In this document: piece by piece, positions 45,166 to 57,160 of the stretch
Layout: every line of letters starts with the position of its first letter
Numbering within the stretch: the stretch's first letter is position 1
Source: Neopestalotiopsis rosae
Taxonomy: Eukaryota > Ascomycota > Sordariomycetes > Amphisphaeriales > Sporocadaceae
Assembly: GCA_023078685.1 (NCBI GenBank)
Contig: JALGAS010000004.1
Coordinates: forward strand, 3,472,001-3,536,000
Reading direction: 5' to 3'
Length of the DNA: 64,000 nucleotides
Notes under the pieces: generated by a model
The model's database searches: none
The model's input: only the letters and a program-made list of their open reading frames with translations
What the model was told of the DNA's origin: nothing
Made by a program: the position numbers and the translations under genes

Positions 45166-46514
45166 CTAGACGGCAACAGCTTGTGGCTGGATTTGGCTAT
45201 CAATAGCCTTTTCCAGACCTTGCTTGTACTTCTGTGCACGTCCATATGACTCCGCATACGCGGCCAAGACAGCCTCTTGCACGGTAATGGGCTCGTACTT
45301 GGCAGGCTCCTCTGCGCTCTTGCACGTCTCGATGCACTCGACCAGGTAGTCTGGGTTGCCCGAGACAAAGACGGGGATGGAGTAGCGCTCCTTGCCCGAC
45401 TTGTTGATGACGCGGTGCACGTTGGACTTGAACTTTTCATTGGTCCACCTCTGCATCAGGTTGCCCAGGTTTACCACGAGGGCGCCCTTTGTTGGCTCGA
45501 CCTATAGAGCAGAGTATAAGCATGTGCTAGAGCGCATTTCCAAGAACTAGAAGGAATTTCACTTACATCGATCCATGTGCTGTTGCGCTGATCCCAAACT
45601 TGCAGTCCGTCGACATCGTCTTGGAGCAGCATGGTGATCGCGCCAAAGTCAGTGTGTGCACCAATTCCGCGTGTAAGCTTCTCATCGGCGTCTGAGTTAT
45701 ATCTATGTTAGATCGCGTACAGAAGTAAAGGTGATATACATGCTTACCCTTTGGTTGACTTGGATAATGCAGTAATCTCATCGTTGCAACAGCTCCGTCC
45801 ATGAACTGGTCAAAGTAATTCTCTTCCAGGTCCAATGAGAGGGCAATCACCCGAAGCAGGTCTGATGCCAGCTTCAATGTTGAGTTGTAGTAGGACATTG
45901 TCGATGTCTTGAAAGTATCGAGTCCATCGCCCAGTGACTCGGGCCATTGGTTCGGCCCGCTGTTGAGCTTCTTGTGGACGAAGTCTTTACAGAAATTCAA
46001 GTTAGTCTCCAAGATTTGTGTCATACAGTACATCATGAATTCGGGGAATAATAGAGGGGCTTGCAAGACCTCATCACGGCCCATGATGGATAGAAAGCAG
46101 GCACTCACAAGGATGTGTGGTAGGGAGGTCGGCACCGATATAGAATCCTTCCTTGAGCTCCGGCTGGGTTCCTTCCTCAAGGATCTGAGATCTCAACATC
46201 TCATAGCCTCTGTTCCATGTGTTGTTTAGCTTTGAGACCTTGTCCTTGTCTTCTTGTGGAAGGTTGAAGAAACTCTTGGCTGAGCTCAGAGCGCCTTGCT
46301 GCTGTTCCAGAGGCACGGAGTGATTGATGATTTGAAAGAAGCCATTGTAGAGGCATTGCTTCCTACACTGTTCAACCACGGCTTGTTTGGCTGCGGGATC
46401 GTTCGAATAGAACCCTAGTCTTCATGTTAGCGAAAAGTTGAGGCAATGACTAGGTACCGAATCACCAACACACATACCACTAAAGTCAATGATTGGAATC
46501 TCGAGTTCAGACAT
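45166..46514 (-). CDS. hxnY: 2-oxoglutarate/Fe(II) oxygenase, HxnY-like
   Basis: Exons complement(45166..45501, 45567..45691, 45748..45984, 46109..46414, 46478..46514), 346 residues. It has the isopenicillin-N-synthase-like fold: N-terminal SELEIPIIDFSG, then NGFFQIINHSVP. The iron ligands are HTD in GIGAHTDFGAITMLLQ and the distal His in SNVHRVINK; ERYSIPVF supplies the 2-oxoglutarate-binding Arg/Ser pair. In A. nidulans, HxnY is the α-ketoglutarate-dependent oxygenase of the nicotinate cluster, acting on a nicotinate derivative. The 124-nt intron 2 is longer than the others but gives the conserved join HP-YFVHKKLNSGPNQWP. The start ATG is 46514. It shares a 613-bp divergent promoter with the Rieske oxygenase gene. 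Confidence 0.88.
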
Positions 46515-47127
46515 CTTGTTATCCAAATTTTGTGATTTTGGTAATTTTGCTTTCTGTGAATTGGTAACACCTATCCGTCTTGCATTCCTATCGCCGTTGG
46601 ACAGTCTCTTGATCCTATATCCTCGAACTGATTCTGCTCTCAAGTCCATCCCCGAGTGTACCGAGTATCGCCAACATGGTGTATACCGAGCCTTTTCAAA
46701 GGTGGGGGAAGCGTGCGACCCTCGAAATCGCCCAGCGCTCCTTGGCTCCAGTCGGATGGATGCGGGGAGTGATAAGGAGTGGAGATGGTTCTCGACTGCT
46801 CAAGTGTGGTCTGGGGGTGAGTGGGGAGTGAGACTAGCAGAATGGGTACTGACTAGGTGGCGTTATAGTGTGTCTAGTCGGAAGATTAGAGATGTCGTTC
46901 GGCTTCAAACCCAGGCCTGTCCCCACTTTGATAAGAGATCGAACCATGTTCATGGTATTGACTATTAGTCAAGATTCAATACAGTATTGTTGGTGGTATC
47001 ACGAGAAAGACTATAGTAGAATATGATATCTCGATGATAGTCTGAAAGAGCTCTGATCAACCAAGAAACCACACGCCTACCATTTCTTGCACTTTCAAAG
47101 CCCTGTCTGTATACTCATCTCTTTACA
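46515..47127. promoter_or_regulatory. Divergent promoter, hxnY-like / Rieske oxygenase, with GATA sites
   Basis: 613 bp between two start codons facing away from each other. HGATAR sites for an AreA-type nitrogen regulator are at 46770-46775 and 46929-46934 (TGATAA) and 47035-47040 (TGATAG). Joint induction of both genes is inferred. Confidence 0.5.
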
Positions 47128-48617
47128 ATGTGGCGCATTCTCGGCTACCCATCTGCGGAACAGGCGGACAAGACTCCACCATCCGGTGCTCTGCCGGCAT
47201 CATGGTACCGGTCGAGTGCCATGTATGAGCTTGAGCGCCGTGCCATGTAAGTCATCCCAATACATGTGGTGTTCGTTGAATTATATATGTTTGAAAAATA
47301 ATTGAAAGCTAACATACCACTATACAGATTTTCCAAGAAATGGATACTATTGACACATTCCATCAGAATCAGCCAACCTGGCGATTATTTATCCTTCACG
47401 TACGCTAGCTTCTCGTTCTTCGTCATTCGGGATAAAGACAACCAAATTCGTGCCCATCACAACATTTGCCGCCATCGGGCATATCCGATAGTCCAGCAGC
47501 CATCAGGCAATGCCAAGATTCTGAGCTGCAAGTACCACGGATGGTCATATGGCCTCAAGGGCAATCTGGCAAAGGCGCCGAGATATGACTCGGTCAAGGC
47601 CTTTGACAAGTCACAGCACAGTTTGTTCCCGATCCACGTGCACGTGGACAAGGTCGGCTTCGTCTGGGTGAATCTCCAAGCCGGCGAGCCGGACGTGGCC
47701 TGGAAGGACGAGTTCAGCGGCTCGGACGAGAAGCCCATCCTGCACGAGTTCGACTTTGACGCCGAGTTCAAGTTTGACCACCAGTGGGACATGGACGTCA
47801 AGGCCAACTGGAAGTCGCTCATTGACAACTACAACGAGTGCTACCACTGCCAGACCTCGCACCCGCTGATCGCGGGCGTGTCCGACTTGACAAAGTACAA
47901 GGTCGAGCCCAGCCTGGGCTGCCTGGAGCACACCATTGTCAACAAGAATCTGGAGGACAACAGTTTCAGGCGGAGCATTACGTTCTTTCCGCCATGCACT
48001 TCTGTGACGGTGACGTGAGTAGTTCAAGTTCATACTGGCCCATCCCGAGCGTTTTACTAATCCGAGGAAACCAGCGAGCACTTCTTTTATATCCAGAGAA
48101 TGATTCCCGTCTCCGAGACGGAAAGCAGGATAGAAAATGAGGTTTACCGCCACAAAGATGCCACTGGTAAGTGCTGAGTATCTTGTATCTGATAAATGAA
48201 ATGCTAATATAAGTGATGCACAGACGAAAAGTTCAAGGCGCTCTGCGACTTCTATACCCAGGTCCTGGAGGAGGATAAAGAATTATGCGAGGGTGCACAG
48301 TTGAATCTGAGCGGCGGAGTGTACATAACTGGCGAGCTGCACCCAGAGAAGGAAAAGGTACAGACTGCCCCATGATCTTTGCAATAACTTCTCGTGCTAA
48401 CATGGTGTTACTTCAGGGCCCGCTTCATTTCCAAAACTCGGTCAGGAAAGACGTCATGGAACACCGACAGAAGGAGGAGAAGGCTGGACATGAGATATGG
48501 CCGGCTGCACAAAGAGTGTCTGGTGAGATGAAGACTGCCAAGTTGATGGAAGAAGAGTCATTCTGTTCAAAGTTGGAGGCAGAGGCTTGCCAATCCAGTG
48601 CACAGTTGGCTTGGTGA
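47128..48617 (+). CDS. Rieske non-heme iron oxygenase (choline-monooxygenase-like α subunit)
   Basis: Exons join(47128..47246, 47328..48014, 48075..48166, 48224..48357, 48417..48617), 410 residues. The Rieske [2Fe-2S] motif is C-R-H-R at NICRHRAYP and C-K-Y-H at [14 protein letters not shown]. The mononuclear iron site is [14 protein letters not shown] (the bridging acidic residue and two His). Such enzymes use O2 and electrons from a separate reductase to hydroxylate an aromatic ring or demethylate/oxidise an amine. Relatives include choline monooxygenase and stachydrine or carnitine demethylases. No reductase gene is seen nearby. It is divergent from the hxnY-like gene and embedded in the pyridine-catabolism cluster, so a nicotinate-related substrate such as an N-methylated or hydroxylated pyridine is my inference. 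Confidence 0.88.
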
Positions 48618-48967
48618 AGCTCAGTAAAGCTTGGTCATGGAAAATTATAGATTGCATTGATGGGGCTGCGTCTTTTCTGTATAATTGTGTGTCTGGGCTT
48701 GGGCTAGGATCAATGGCGCATGTAGGGTATCAGCTGCATAATCACGATTGAACGAATTATCCAATATTTACTTGTGCTGCTGGACTTGCTATTTTCCAGG
48801 TCATCTTTGAAATCATATTCAGGTTTGAATCTCCCAAACCTGGGGGAAAGGTAATCTCACTTCGCAAATCGCAAGTTCAGTATTTAGAAGATGCTATGCT
48901 TGCATCAAGGAAAAATATTATCTGTAACCATTTTCATTGTATGACGTGAATTAAGATACTGTATAGT
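48618..48967. other. Intergenic between convergent genes
   Basis: 350 bp of shared 3' sequence of the Rieske and hxnV-like genes. No gene is seen. Confidence 0.5.
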
Positions 48968-50930
48968 CTATGCTGAGGGAAGCTGCAGGAAACCATTGAA
49001 ATAGCCGTCCAGTACTTGTGCTGCCTGTTCCCCATCGGCCTGCGCATCAAACATGTGAATTGTACCGACATAGCCGTCGGGTCGCACAACCATCACTCCG
49101 ATCTCCCCTGAGCCAACCTCTCCAAGCCACTTTTGCGTGCAAGTTTGACCCTTGGTATCTAGCTGTGGCACATCATCCAGGTAGACTGTCCATGGGCTCT
49201 GTGAGAATATTGCTGGTAATTCGGATATCTCGAATAGAGACTGATCTGTTGATGCTGGGATGCCGTTAGTTTCACATCACAAGAATCACATAGGCTGTTT
49301 TCAGACACTTACTAATTAGAGCATACGTGATTAGCTCACTAACTGCTGTATATCTTTCAGGGCGTGTGTACACTTCTTCATTTGAGGTTTTCCTGGACAT
49401 GTCTTTGTAGGACCTTGCTGCCGCAGCGCTGATTTGAGAAATGAACGATGCTGAGTCGAGCAAAGCTTTGCTGAAAGCGTCCAGGAATGTCTTCTCGGCA
49501 GACGCAGTCACATCTCTGACAAAGGTATAGATCCTGAACTGGCCCAATATCGGAATGTCCAGATGGACGTCGACTGGGTTGGCGTCATAGTATCGCGTTG
49601 CTTTTGTCGGGGTGAGGGTACAACCCGGTCTAGCAGTTCCGCGGATGGTTTCCTTGGCCATGTTGTTGAGGACATTGAAACCGTACTCGGCGCCAACGCC
49701 GCAGATGAAGCGAATGTTGGTCTTGAAATTCTCGGCCAGGGCTGCCGCATCTCCTCCGGCAATTTGGTTGGCGTGCTCGTAATCGAAGTCAATCAGATCC
49801 TGGCCAATCTTCTTTCGCTCCTCTTCATAGGTTTGCAAGAGTACTGGTTTGGCCAAGCCACGCACTGCCAAGTTCAGCTTCCAGCCCAGATTCCAGGTAT
49901 CATGAACCGATGTGTTCATGCCTTGAGCGGCTTTTGGAGAGTGAGAATGGCTGGCATCGCCACCGATGAAGATGCGTTGGGTGGGGTCCATGAATTTGGA
50001 GGCGACTTTTTGGGCAACTTGGTATTTGCCAAACCACTCAACATTCTTCCACTCGACCTTGTACGGGCTGAGAATATCTCTTGCGCGTTGCATGACATAT
50101 TCCTGCCCCAAATCCTTGGAGGAGGCTGTCTCCTTCATCTCGATATAGAATCTGGTCATGTTGCGCTCTCGCGGGATGATCAAGATCGAGCCGTGCTCTT
50201 CCGAGAAGATGACAGACTTGCTCCAAATGTCGGGGAAGTTTGTATCGAGCTCACCATCCAAGACACCCCAGATACTTGATCCGGCCGTTCGGGGCGAGTC
50301 GAAGATCATATTGCGCACCGCAGAGTGAGCGCCGTCGCATCCGACGACATAGTTGGCCCGCAAGATCTTCTCCTCCTGGGTGACATTGAACTTCGAGTGC
50401 ACCTCGACAGGGTAAGAGCTTTGACTTTCGGAGACTTGGCAGCTGGTGAAACGGTGTGACCTCTTCACCTCGACGCCCCTCTGGTGCAGGTCATCGAGGA
50501 ATGCCTTTTCTATCATGCCCTGGTGGCCAATCAAGATGTATGGCTCCAAGAGGTCGACAATGGAGTCGGGGTAGTGGACCTCTCTGCCAATACGCTTCCC
50601 GTCTCTCCATATACAGATGTCGAAGATTTTGATTCCCAGGCGCATCAGTTCATCTGCGACACCCAGCATGCGAAATGTCTCAATGGTCTTGGGCTGGATG
50701 CCGTCCGCGCGGCCGACTGCGGTCTGATCTGGCCTCTCATCCAAAATCTCGGTGTGTATGCCAAAACGAGTCAGCACGGTGGCCAACATGAGACCCGAAG
50801 GGCCAGCGCCGACAATGCACACGTCGGTGGTGTCGGTACCGGACGGCAGGCCGCCGTTGACCGCCGTGATTTCCACAGAGTCGGCGGTATTAGCCATTTC
50901 GGCATCGGACTCTGCAATGTATGGAGCCAT
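48968..50930 (-). CDS. hxnV: FAD monooxygenase, phenol 2-monooxygenase-like, HxnV-like
   Basis: Exons complement(48968..49245, 49313..50930), 631 residues. This is a class A flavin hydroxylase with NAD(P)H as reductant. The FAD motif is VCIVGAGPSGLMLA, the DG motif is VGCDGAHSAVR, and the GD motif is IFIGGDASHSHSPKAAQGM. The C-terminal thioredoxin-like domain of the phenol hydroxylase family is present (SPWTVYLDDVPQLDTKG, GVMVVRPDGYVGTIHMFD). In A. nidulans, HxnV is the phenol-hydroxylase-like enzyme that oxidises a hydroxypyridine intermediate. Length is normal for the family. The single 67-nt intron near the 3' end joins YALI-NQSLFEISELP. It shares a 720-bp promoter with the amidase gene. 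Confidence 0.88.
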
Positions 50931-51650
50931 AATGGATGACGTTGAGTTTCTTAGGTCAGCAGCGACCGTGGATAAATTTCGACAATCGCAGATGAGAATT
51001 GTAGCAGCAAAATCCTCATTCTACACAAGGACTGTAACTGGGTCTTTCACTACTTCTACTCCTAGACACTTGCGTGATGCTGGATATACACATCGCCAAT
51101 AGTATACCAGCTACAGAGTCAAGAATCACGCCAAACCAGCTGACGAATCAGAGATGTCCCATTCCGGAGACGTTGCTCGTACCACTTGCGCCCGTGAATG
51201 GTGATACCAAGTTCGGTGTCCCCCACTCTTGAGGACGCCGAGCACTGTTGTCCCACCCACCCAACCTGATAGGATTCACACACCCCTGTCTCCCCCTCCT
51301 GCGCTGAGCACTGGCAGAGGGATCGCGGGGCTTTTTAGTGGAGAGAGGTAAAGCCCATCCCGGGCTGTGCTTACAGTAGCGCACAGCGACTTCGGCAGCA
51401 TGTTTAGCAGAGTCACATACCCTATCGGCGAAAGCGCGGAGGCTCGGGAGGGTTGCCGCTTGTAGTGGGAAGGTTTTTGGCCCTGAGATGCAATTGCGAC
51501 TCAAATCGAGTGCCGAAGTCAGTGTGATGTGCAATGCGGATTCCAGCGACAGAAAAAGCACAGCTGCACAAACCTTATAGTGGCACATCATACAAGGGCA
51601 AAATTGCCTATTCTGCCTATTCCAGTAATCGAGAGCCGAATCGGTAAAAG
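50931..51650. promoter_or_regulatory. Divergent promoter, hxnV-like / hxnN-like
   Basis: 720 bp between facing-away start codons. HGATAR-type sites are at 51267-51272 (TGATAG) and 51422-51427 (CTATCG, reverse strand). Co-regulation is inferred from the shared region. Confidence 0.45.
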
Positions 51651-53687
51651 ATGTCGTCTCAATGGCAGGATATTGTCAAGCAAAAGCGCCTGGCTCAGCA
51701 GCAAGCAGTAGAATCGTATGCGGCAAAAGGCGTATGACTCCTTCTTACGCGCAATCCCTTGGGCAAAAGAATAACGGGCTCAGCAGGCAAAGGCGGAAAA
51801 TAATTTCAATGAAATCTCTGAGATTGACCAATTACTGGCCCTTTATTCCTCGGGCAAGGCCAACGTAGAGAGTGTTGTACGATCGTACATTGAGGCGTAA
51901 GCAATTTGTGCTCTGACTTACAATCGGCATGCGGCTAACAACAGTGAATCCTGAAGAGCCATTTCCGCACATAAACAGGTAAATGAGAATGATGAACCTC
52001 ACACGGAGTAATTTGAAATAATGCTGACTCAATTGAAAAAAAGACAAATTGGTTAGCGCTTTCCATCAAATGATTTTCTTCACGTACTGGAATATTGACG
52101 ACTACATTTATATAGCCTGACAGAAGTATGCTTCGAGGATGCCGTGAAAGACGCAATCGCGCTTGACAAGGCCCCGGACATGGTTGACACCACCAGGTCG
52201 CCATTGCTCGGTGTTCCCATGACCCTCAAAGATCAATTCAATGTTGAGGGCTACGACAGCACACTTGGTTATGTCGGACGAGCGCTCAAGCCAGCAAGCA
52301 GCGACGCTATACTGGTCAAGATGCTACGATCCCTTGGCGGTGTAATTCTGGCAAAGACGAATCTGCCGCAAAGCATCATGGTAAGTCTTGTCCGCTACAG
52401 CCATCATAGGATATGCTGACCTTGACTGCAATTAGTGGTGCGAGACAGATAACCCGCTCTGGGGTCTCACTACAAACCCGACGAGCCCCGACTACACCCC
52501 TGGTGGCAGCACGGGTGGTGAGTCGGCGCTGTTGGCTTTGAAGGGCAGCATGGTCGGCTGGGGCACAGTAAGTCAGGGAAAAGAAACAGAACAGGATTCT
52601 ATTTTATCGCGATAACAAATCGAGGCTAATGTATGGGTTATTGCATAGGACATTGGTGGTAGCATCAGAATTCCGTCGCATATGATGGGACTATACGGTC
52701 TAAAGCCGAGCAGCGCCCGCCTTCCTTACAACGGAGTGCCCGTGTCCACCGAAGGCCAGGAACACGTGCCGTCCTCTGTCGGACCCATGGCGCGCAGTCT
52801 TTCCAGCATCAAACATGTCATGCACAGTCTCATCAGCGCGGAGCCGTGGACACACGACGCACGCTGCGCCCCGATCCCCTGGCGCGACGAGGTGTACCAG
52901 TCCTTCTCGTCCAAGCCACTGACCATTGGCTTCCTGCTCGACGACGGCGTGGTGCGACCTCACCCGCCCATCACGCGCGTGCTCAAATCCGCCGTCGCGG
53001 CGCTCAAGGCGGCCGGGCACGACGTCTTCGAGTGGGACGCATCCCTTCACCCAGAGTGCATCGCGGTCATGGACGCCTTTTACTCCGCCGACGGCGGCAT
53101 GGACATCCGGACAGATGTCGGCACGGCTGGCGAGCCCTTTATCCCCCACGTGGAGCGCCTGGTCAACCGGGGCGCCGCCATCTCCGTCTACGAGTACTGG
53201 CAGTTGAACCGAAAGAAGTGGGCCCTGCAGCAAGCATATCTCGAAAAGTGGAAGACTTTGAAGAGTCCGACGACTGGGAGAATTGCAGACATTGTCATTT
53301 TGCCGCCCATGCCGCATCCTGCTGTCCCGCACAGAGGGACTCGGTGGGTTGGATACACCAAAGTTTGGAATGTAAGTCTTGGCTCATCCTTCATGATCAA
53401 GTATCATTGATACTCATTATCGGGACTTCTAGTTACTCGACTACACAGCCCTTGTTATACCTGGAGGTAAGGTCGAAGCTCAAGACACGAAAGCAGCGTG
53501 GGACTACCAGCCGCGAAACGATGCAGATGAGTGGAACACGGGTTTGTGGAAAGAGAGGGGACATGAAATGGCTGATCTCAACTTACCTGTCGGTGTGCAG
53601 ATTGTGGGCAGAAAGCTTGAAGAGGAAAAGGTGCTTGCGATAGGAAAGGTATTGGATGACCTGCTCGCAAGCCAGCGCTCCGCATGA
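51651..53687 (+). CDS. hxnN: Amidase (amidase-signature family), HxnN-like, with an 8-nt micro-exon
   Basis: Exons join(51651..51731, 51784..51896, 51957..51978, 52044..52051, 52116..52380, 52436..52567, 52649..53371, 53433..53687), 532 residues. It hydrolyses an amide to acid plus ammonia; in the hxn pathway the substrate is α-hydroxyglutaramate. The catalytic triad is Lys in VILAKTNLPQ, cis-Ser in TPGGSTGGESAL (the second Ser of the usual GGSSGG is Thr), and nucleophile Ser in GTDIGGSIRIPS. The 22-nt and 8-nt exons were placed because together they give the family sequence AISAHKQ-TNC-LTEVCF in frame. All introns around them are 52-65 nt. The intron 1 acceptor could be 3 nt later. The family is normally ~530-560 residues, so this is full length. 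Confidence 0.87.
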
Positions 53688-54092
53688 TTCATGAAGATGA
53701 GGGCGAATGGAGAGGCATCTAGAGTAGGTATAGAATAGATATAGACAAGCCCTGCAATACATTAGATCTGCAATCATGGAAACGGTCCAATTTGATGTAC
53801 AATGAAATCTTATTCTCTTTTTTAATTCGACGGACAGTTTTCCATGATAAAACTTTTAATACATGATCAGGAAGTCGAGTCAGCTACATATGCACTGGAC
53901 TGACCTTGGTGATCACTGCCTGCAGTCGGCCAAAACTCCCGAGCGGCTGCGACTTTTCAACCTTAGCTGGTCGTTGCTTTCAAGGTTTGCTACGATTATT
54001 TTCACGTTAGTTGAGGTTTCAGGAGAGTTCGCAACTATGTCTTTGGCGAGAAACATTTTTCTTAAGATTAATCAATTATTATTTGTATTGAA
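53688..54092. other. Intergenic between convergent genes
   Basis: 3' regions of the amidase and SDR genes. No gene is seen. Confidence 0.5.
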
Positions 54093-54908
54093 CTACCACT
54101 TTGTTACACCACCATCTACCAAAAAGTCGGTTCCCGTGCAGTAGCTGCTAGCATCGCTAGCCAAGAATACACACGCGCCCTTGATGTCATCAGGCTCCGC
54201 CACCCGGCCGTTCATGATCTCGTCCTTCCAGCTCTCCAGGAGGTGCGGGAACGGGGCCGTCATCTCGGTGCGGACGTAGCCGGGGCTGATGCTGTTGACG
54301 CGGATGCCGTACTTGTTGAGCTCGGCGGCAATGGGGCTCACCATGGCGCGCACCGAGCCCTTGGTGCCGCAGTAGGCCGACGAGCGCTGCGACCGGATGG
54401 CCATGTGACTGGCGATGCTGGCCACGAGGATGATGCTGCCGTGCTTGGTGCCGTTTTCAATCATGGCCTTGGCGCCGTGCTGCGCCGTGAAGTACACGCC
54501 CTTGCTGTTGACGGCGAACAGGCGGTCGTACTCTTCGCTCGTGGTGTCGAGGAACTCGACGTTGCGGTTGACGCCCGCGCACGCCACGACAATGTCGAGC
54601 TTGCCGCCAAAGTCGGTCTTGACGTCGGCAAAGCCCTTTGCCAGGCTCTCGGCCGACGTCACGTCGACAATGTAGGATTTCGTCTTGACGCCGTGGTCGG
54701 CGGCCAGGGTGTCGTATCCCGCGACGGGCTCAATCACGTCAAAGACGGCAATGTCGGCGCCGGCCTCAGCGAGTCCCTGAGCAAATGCCAAGCCGCAACC
54801 ACGGCCTCCGCCAGTGATGATGGCAACACGACCTTTCAGCGAGAACTAAGGAATTAAATTTAGCCAATACGTCTTCACGGTTGAGATATTAAGTCTTACT
54901 TTACTCAT
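54093..54908 (-). CDS. hxnW: Short-chain dehydrogenase, HxnW-like
   Basis: Exons complement(54093..54845, 54900..54908), 253 residues; the first exon is only three codons (MSK) before a 54-nt intron. It is a classical NAD(P)-dependent SDR: cofactor loop TGGGRGCGLAFA, CAGVN (NAG-type), catalytic Ser in LVASIASH and the YxxxK pair in SAYCGTKGS. NSISPGYVRTEM and the C-terminal YCTGTDFLVDGG are standard. In A. nidulans, HxnW is the SDR of the pathway, yielding or using a hydroxyglutarimide-type intermediate. Without the short exon the protein would lack its first residues, but FSLKGRVAIITGG fits the join exactly. It is divergent from the imidase gene across a 742-bp promoter. Confidence 0.88.
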
Positions 54909-55650
54909 ATTGTCTGTGTGTATCAATTATTTGTTTGAATGTAGTATGGGTCGTCTTTGCAACGCGGTGGTGGCTGTAGTTGCTCGTGTATTATGACTGT
55001 TGATATTATCTATACAGACTTACACACGCAAACGGCGGCCGAACTACCCTTTTCCTATATCCCTTTGCCTGGCCCCGCTGGTCCGCCCAAGCCAAACTCC
55101 ATCATGTGGACCATGGCCATTCAACGGCAGAATGCATTCCATGTTTGACTGTTTGATGCGAACACCACTGATCACCAATCGTGAAACCCAAAGGCCAAGC
55201 CGGAGAAAGTGAAAGTTGGGGAGTGGGATTAGTGCTTCTTCGGTATCTGCCGAAATGCCACTACACTTGCTTATCTTCAGGGGTTTACTGGTCGTTTGGG
55301 GTCGTGTTTGTGCTACAGCGACCGAAGGTGGGGTAAACATGCAGCTCGCCTCCGAACGGCGGGTGCCCGACGATCGGATTTGAGGGGGGAAACGATTAGA
55401 ATACTATGATGAGGATAGTGTACGAAAGTGCTTTGTCAAATGGTCAGCTAAGCGCGATAGCAAGTAATTGAGTGGATGCCATATTGGATATTGGTGTTAC
55501 TACTGATTCGGGTTTGCATGTAAAGTCAGAGATCAAGAACACTGTTTCCAGGGCTTCAACTACTGGGAGCTCTCTTACAATCATCGTACTCTGATCTAAA
55601 CAATCACGAACAACGGCAAAGTTTCTCTGAATTAACGAACATCTGTCGAA
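54909..55650. promoter_or_regulatory. Divergent promoter, hxnW-like / hxnM-like
   Basis: 742 bp. HGATAR-type sites are at 55006-55011 and 55271-55276 (TTATCT, reverse strand AGATAA) and 55455-55460 (CGATAG). Short sites like these are expected by chance, so the support is modest. Confidence 0.45.
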
Positions 55651-57160
55651 ATGGGCAAGAAGAAGGTCCTCGTGTGGTAAGTAGTCGCTGTTCGGGTATC
55701 TTACTCAAGCCGTCATAAAGAACGATACTCACTCATCGACAGCTATGGAGTTGATATTGACGCCGTCGCTGGATGGTTGGGTTCGTACGGTGGTGAAGAC
55801 AGCACATCTGATATCTCCCGAGGACTTTGGGCAGGTACTGAAGGAACCAGACGCCTGCTGAAGTTGTTTGCCAAGTACAACATCAAGGCCTCGTAAGTTT
55901 TCCAAAACTGCATACACAGGATTCTCTTGAAGGAGATCCAGAGCATGGCGAAAATCTAACCAAACCTCTAGATGGTTCATTCCGGGCCATTCTCTGGAGA
56001 CCTTCCCCGAAGAATGTGCCATGGTCAGAGATGCGGGGCACGAGATTGGCCTTCATGGCTACTCGCACGAGAACCCAGTGGATATGACGCTTGAGCAGCA
56101 GCGCGATGTGCTCGACAAGACATTTCGCATGCTGACCGATTTCTGCGGCAAGCCACCACGCGGATCGGTCGCACCCTGGTGGGAGACCAGCGCCGAGGGC
56201 ATGGAATTGCTTCTAGACTACGTGAGCATTACTCCCAGGCCCTTTGAGCAAGTACCCAGTCGCTAAACGTGATCTTTAGGGTATCTGCTATGATCATTCC
56301 ATGAGCCACGAAGACCACAAGGCGTACTGGCTGCGTTCGGGAGACAGCTGGACCAAGATCGACTATTCGCAAAAGGCAGAGACGTGGATGAAGCCACTAG
56401 TCAAGGGCAAGGAGACTGGCCTTGTCGAGATTCCTGTAGGTCATTTCATTCACCCTCACCATTCAACGTGGCATATTTCAAATGAGAGCGGAGAAGAACT
56501 GCACAAATCAGATGGAATTGTCTAACAAACCCACAGGGAAGTTGGTACATTGACGATCTCCCTCCCATGATGTTCATCAAGAAGTCGTCAAACTCCCACG
56601 GCTGGGTGAACCCGAGGTAAGTATCGCTGTTTTTGCTTTCCCTACGCCGGACGTTGGGGAAAATGCCCCCCTGAAGGAGTCTGCACTAGCGCCTCTAGCG
56701 CTGGAAATACAAGCCTCTGTCGCTTGACCAGTGCACTGTGGATTAACACCATTGATTATAGGGACGTTGAGCAGATTTGGATGGATCACTTTGACTACTT
56801 CTACCGCGAGTACGATGAGTTCATCTTGTAAGTGACCAAATCAGTCCCACGAGAGCTCTTCTTTATACTAACACATTGGCCAGCCCAATGACCATTCACC
56901 CCGATGTGAGCGGACGTCCTCACGTGTTGCTGATGCACGAGAGGTAAGCGCTCAACATGCAAATACTGTTCGAGCCTTCCATATCTAACATATTATACTA
57001 CAGAATCATCGAGCACATTAACAAGCATGAAGGTGTAGAGTGGGTGACCATGGAGCAAATGTGTGACGATTTCCTCTCAAAGAACCCTGTCCCAGAGGGT
57101 GCCAGGATGCCGGCCAGCAGAGAAGAGGTCATGGCCATGCTCGAGAGAACCAAGAAATAA
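55651..57160 (+). CDS. hxnM: Cyclic-imide hydrolase (PuuE/HpPgdA-like polysaccharide-deacetylase fold), HxnM-like
   Basis: Eight exons: join(55651..55676, 55743..55892, 55972..56221, 56280..56435, 56537..56616, 56762..56827, 56884..56943, 57004..57160), 314 residues, all phases consistent. It is a NodB-type metal-dependent hydrolase. The first strand is [15 protein letters not shown] (metal Asp), the HxxxH metal motif is [20 protein letters not shown] is the R/P-x-W-type motif, and [16 protein letters not shown] is the last strand with the catalytic His. This subgroup opens cyclic imides rather than deacetylating glycans; in the hxn pathway the substrate is 3-hydroxyglutarimide. There is no signal peptide, which agrees with an intracellular catabolic role rather than chitin processing. 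The unusual number of small exons is supported by the unbroken family sequence across them. Confidence 0.87.

Noticed and set aside
51897..52115. Amidase gene as a pseudogene with a single 219-nt intron and missing residues
   Set aside because: Two small exons restore the conserved AHKxTNCLTEV block in frame with ordinary introns, so an intact gene is the better reading.
52846..53643. Second long open frame inside the amidase gene
   Set aside because: Arg/Gly-rich frame-shifted shadow of exon 7; the amidase frame carries the signature motifs.
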